A stretch of 64,000 bases of DNA from Micropterix aruncella (lineage: Eukaryota; Arthropoda; Insecta; Lepidoptera; Micropterigidae). The stretch is taken from NCBI GenBank assembly GCA_944548615.1, contig OX155974.1, forward strand, positions 868,001-932,000, in the 5' to 3' direction. This document shows positions 63,971-64,000 of this stretch, piece after piece. How positions within the stretch are numbered: position 1 is the first letter of the stretch; each line of letters begins with the position of its first letter. Position numbers and translations under genes: made by a program. Under the pieces are notes generated by a model. It was not told the origin of the DNA and did not search any database. It worked only from the letters and a program-made list of their open reading frames with translations.

Positions 63971-64000
63971 CTTGAAAACCTAATGCATATAAAAATATGT

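Overview
The window looks like animal nuclear DNA, most likely from an insect and probably a lepidopteran. It contains metazoan exons (mitochondrial phosphate carrier, the first exon of TMX2) with GT-AG introns. It also holds piggyBac-, mariner-, Helitron- and gypsy-type elements, APE-type and restriction-like-endonuclease (REL) LINEs, a tRNA-derived SINE, many TTAA-flanked MITEs and AT-rich intergenic DNA. The order-level assignment is inference from this repeat content. Most of the sequence is transposable elements, their relics and segmental duplications; ordinary host genes are present only as exons.

Layout. 1-2.0 kb: zinc-finger gene A (minus strand). 2.07-6.34 kb: an unclassified candidate element with terminal inverted repeats, two kinds of tandem repeat and a small predicted three-exon gene. 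6.6-9.1 kb: a Helitron end, a palindrome, and LINE and MADF-like relics. 9.5-21.6 kb (minus): three 3' exons of a mitochondrial phosphate carrier gene, the middle one with a stop codon; its introns hold MITEs, a mariner relic, REL-LINE relics and a very GC-rich LINE 5' region full of small hairpins. 21.9-23.8 kb: fold-back elements. 23.85-36.6 kb: a three-level nest in which a REL LINE is interrupted by an APE LINE, which is interrupted by a complete and young Ty3/gypsy element (25351-33526; 1092-bp LTRs; 4-bp target duplication). 36.9-40.1 kb: two broken copies of TMX2 exon 1, a SINE and duplicated blocks. 40.1-43.1 kb: MITEs and a cluster of palindromic elements. 43.3-50.7 kb (minus): an intact piggyBac-type transposase core with possible upstream exons, plus LINE relics between. 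51.85-58.76 kb: a 6.9-kb inverted-repeat unit bounded by TTAA on both sides, with zinc-finger genes B and C head to head. 58.8-64 kb: duplicated blocks, a second copy of the phosphate-carrier exon (plus strand, intact) and a LINE fragment.

The most interesting item is the TTAA-bounded inverted-repeat unit carrying two intronless C2H2 genes about 1 kb from a piggyBac-type gene. TTAA is the piggyBac target site, so the zinc-finger genes may be cargo of a TTAA-type element. Their three copies differ at DNA-contact residues and, in A, in finger number. Other notable signals are covarying hairpins in a LINE 5' region, a set of near-perfect snap-back palindromes whose single-arm ancestral state is preserved in paralogous copies, an apparently complete -1 frameshift cassette in the gypsy element, and reciprocal damage of duplicated phosphate-carrier sequence.
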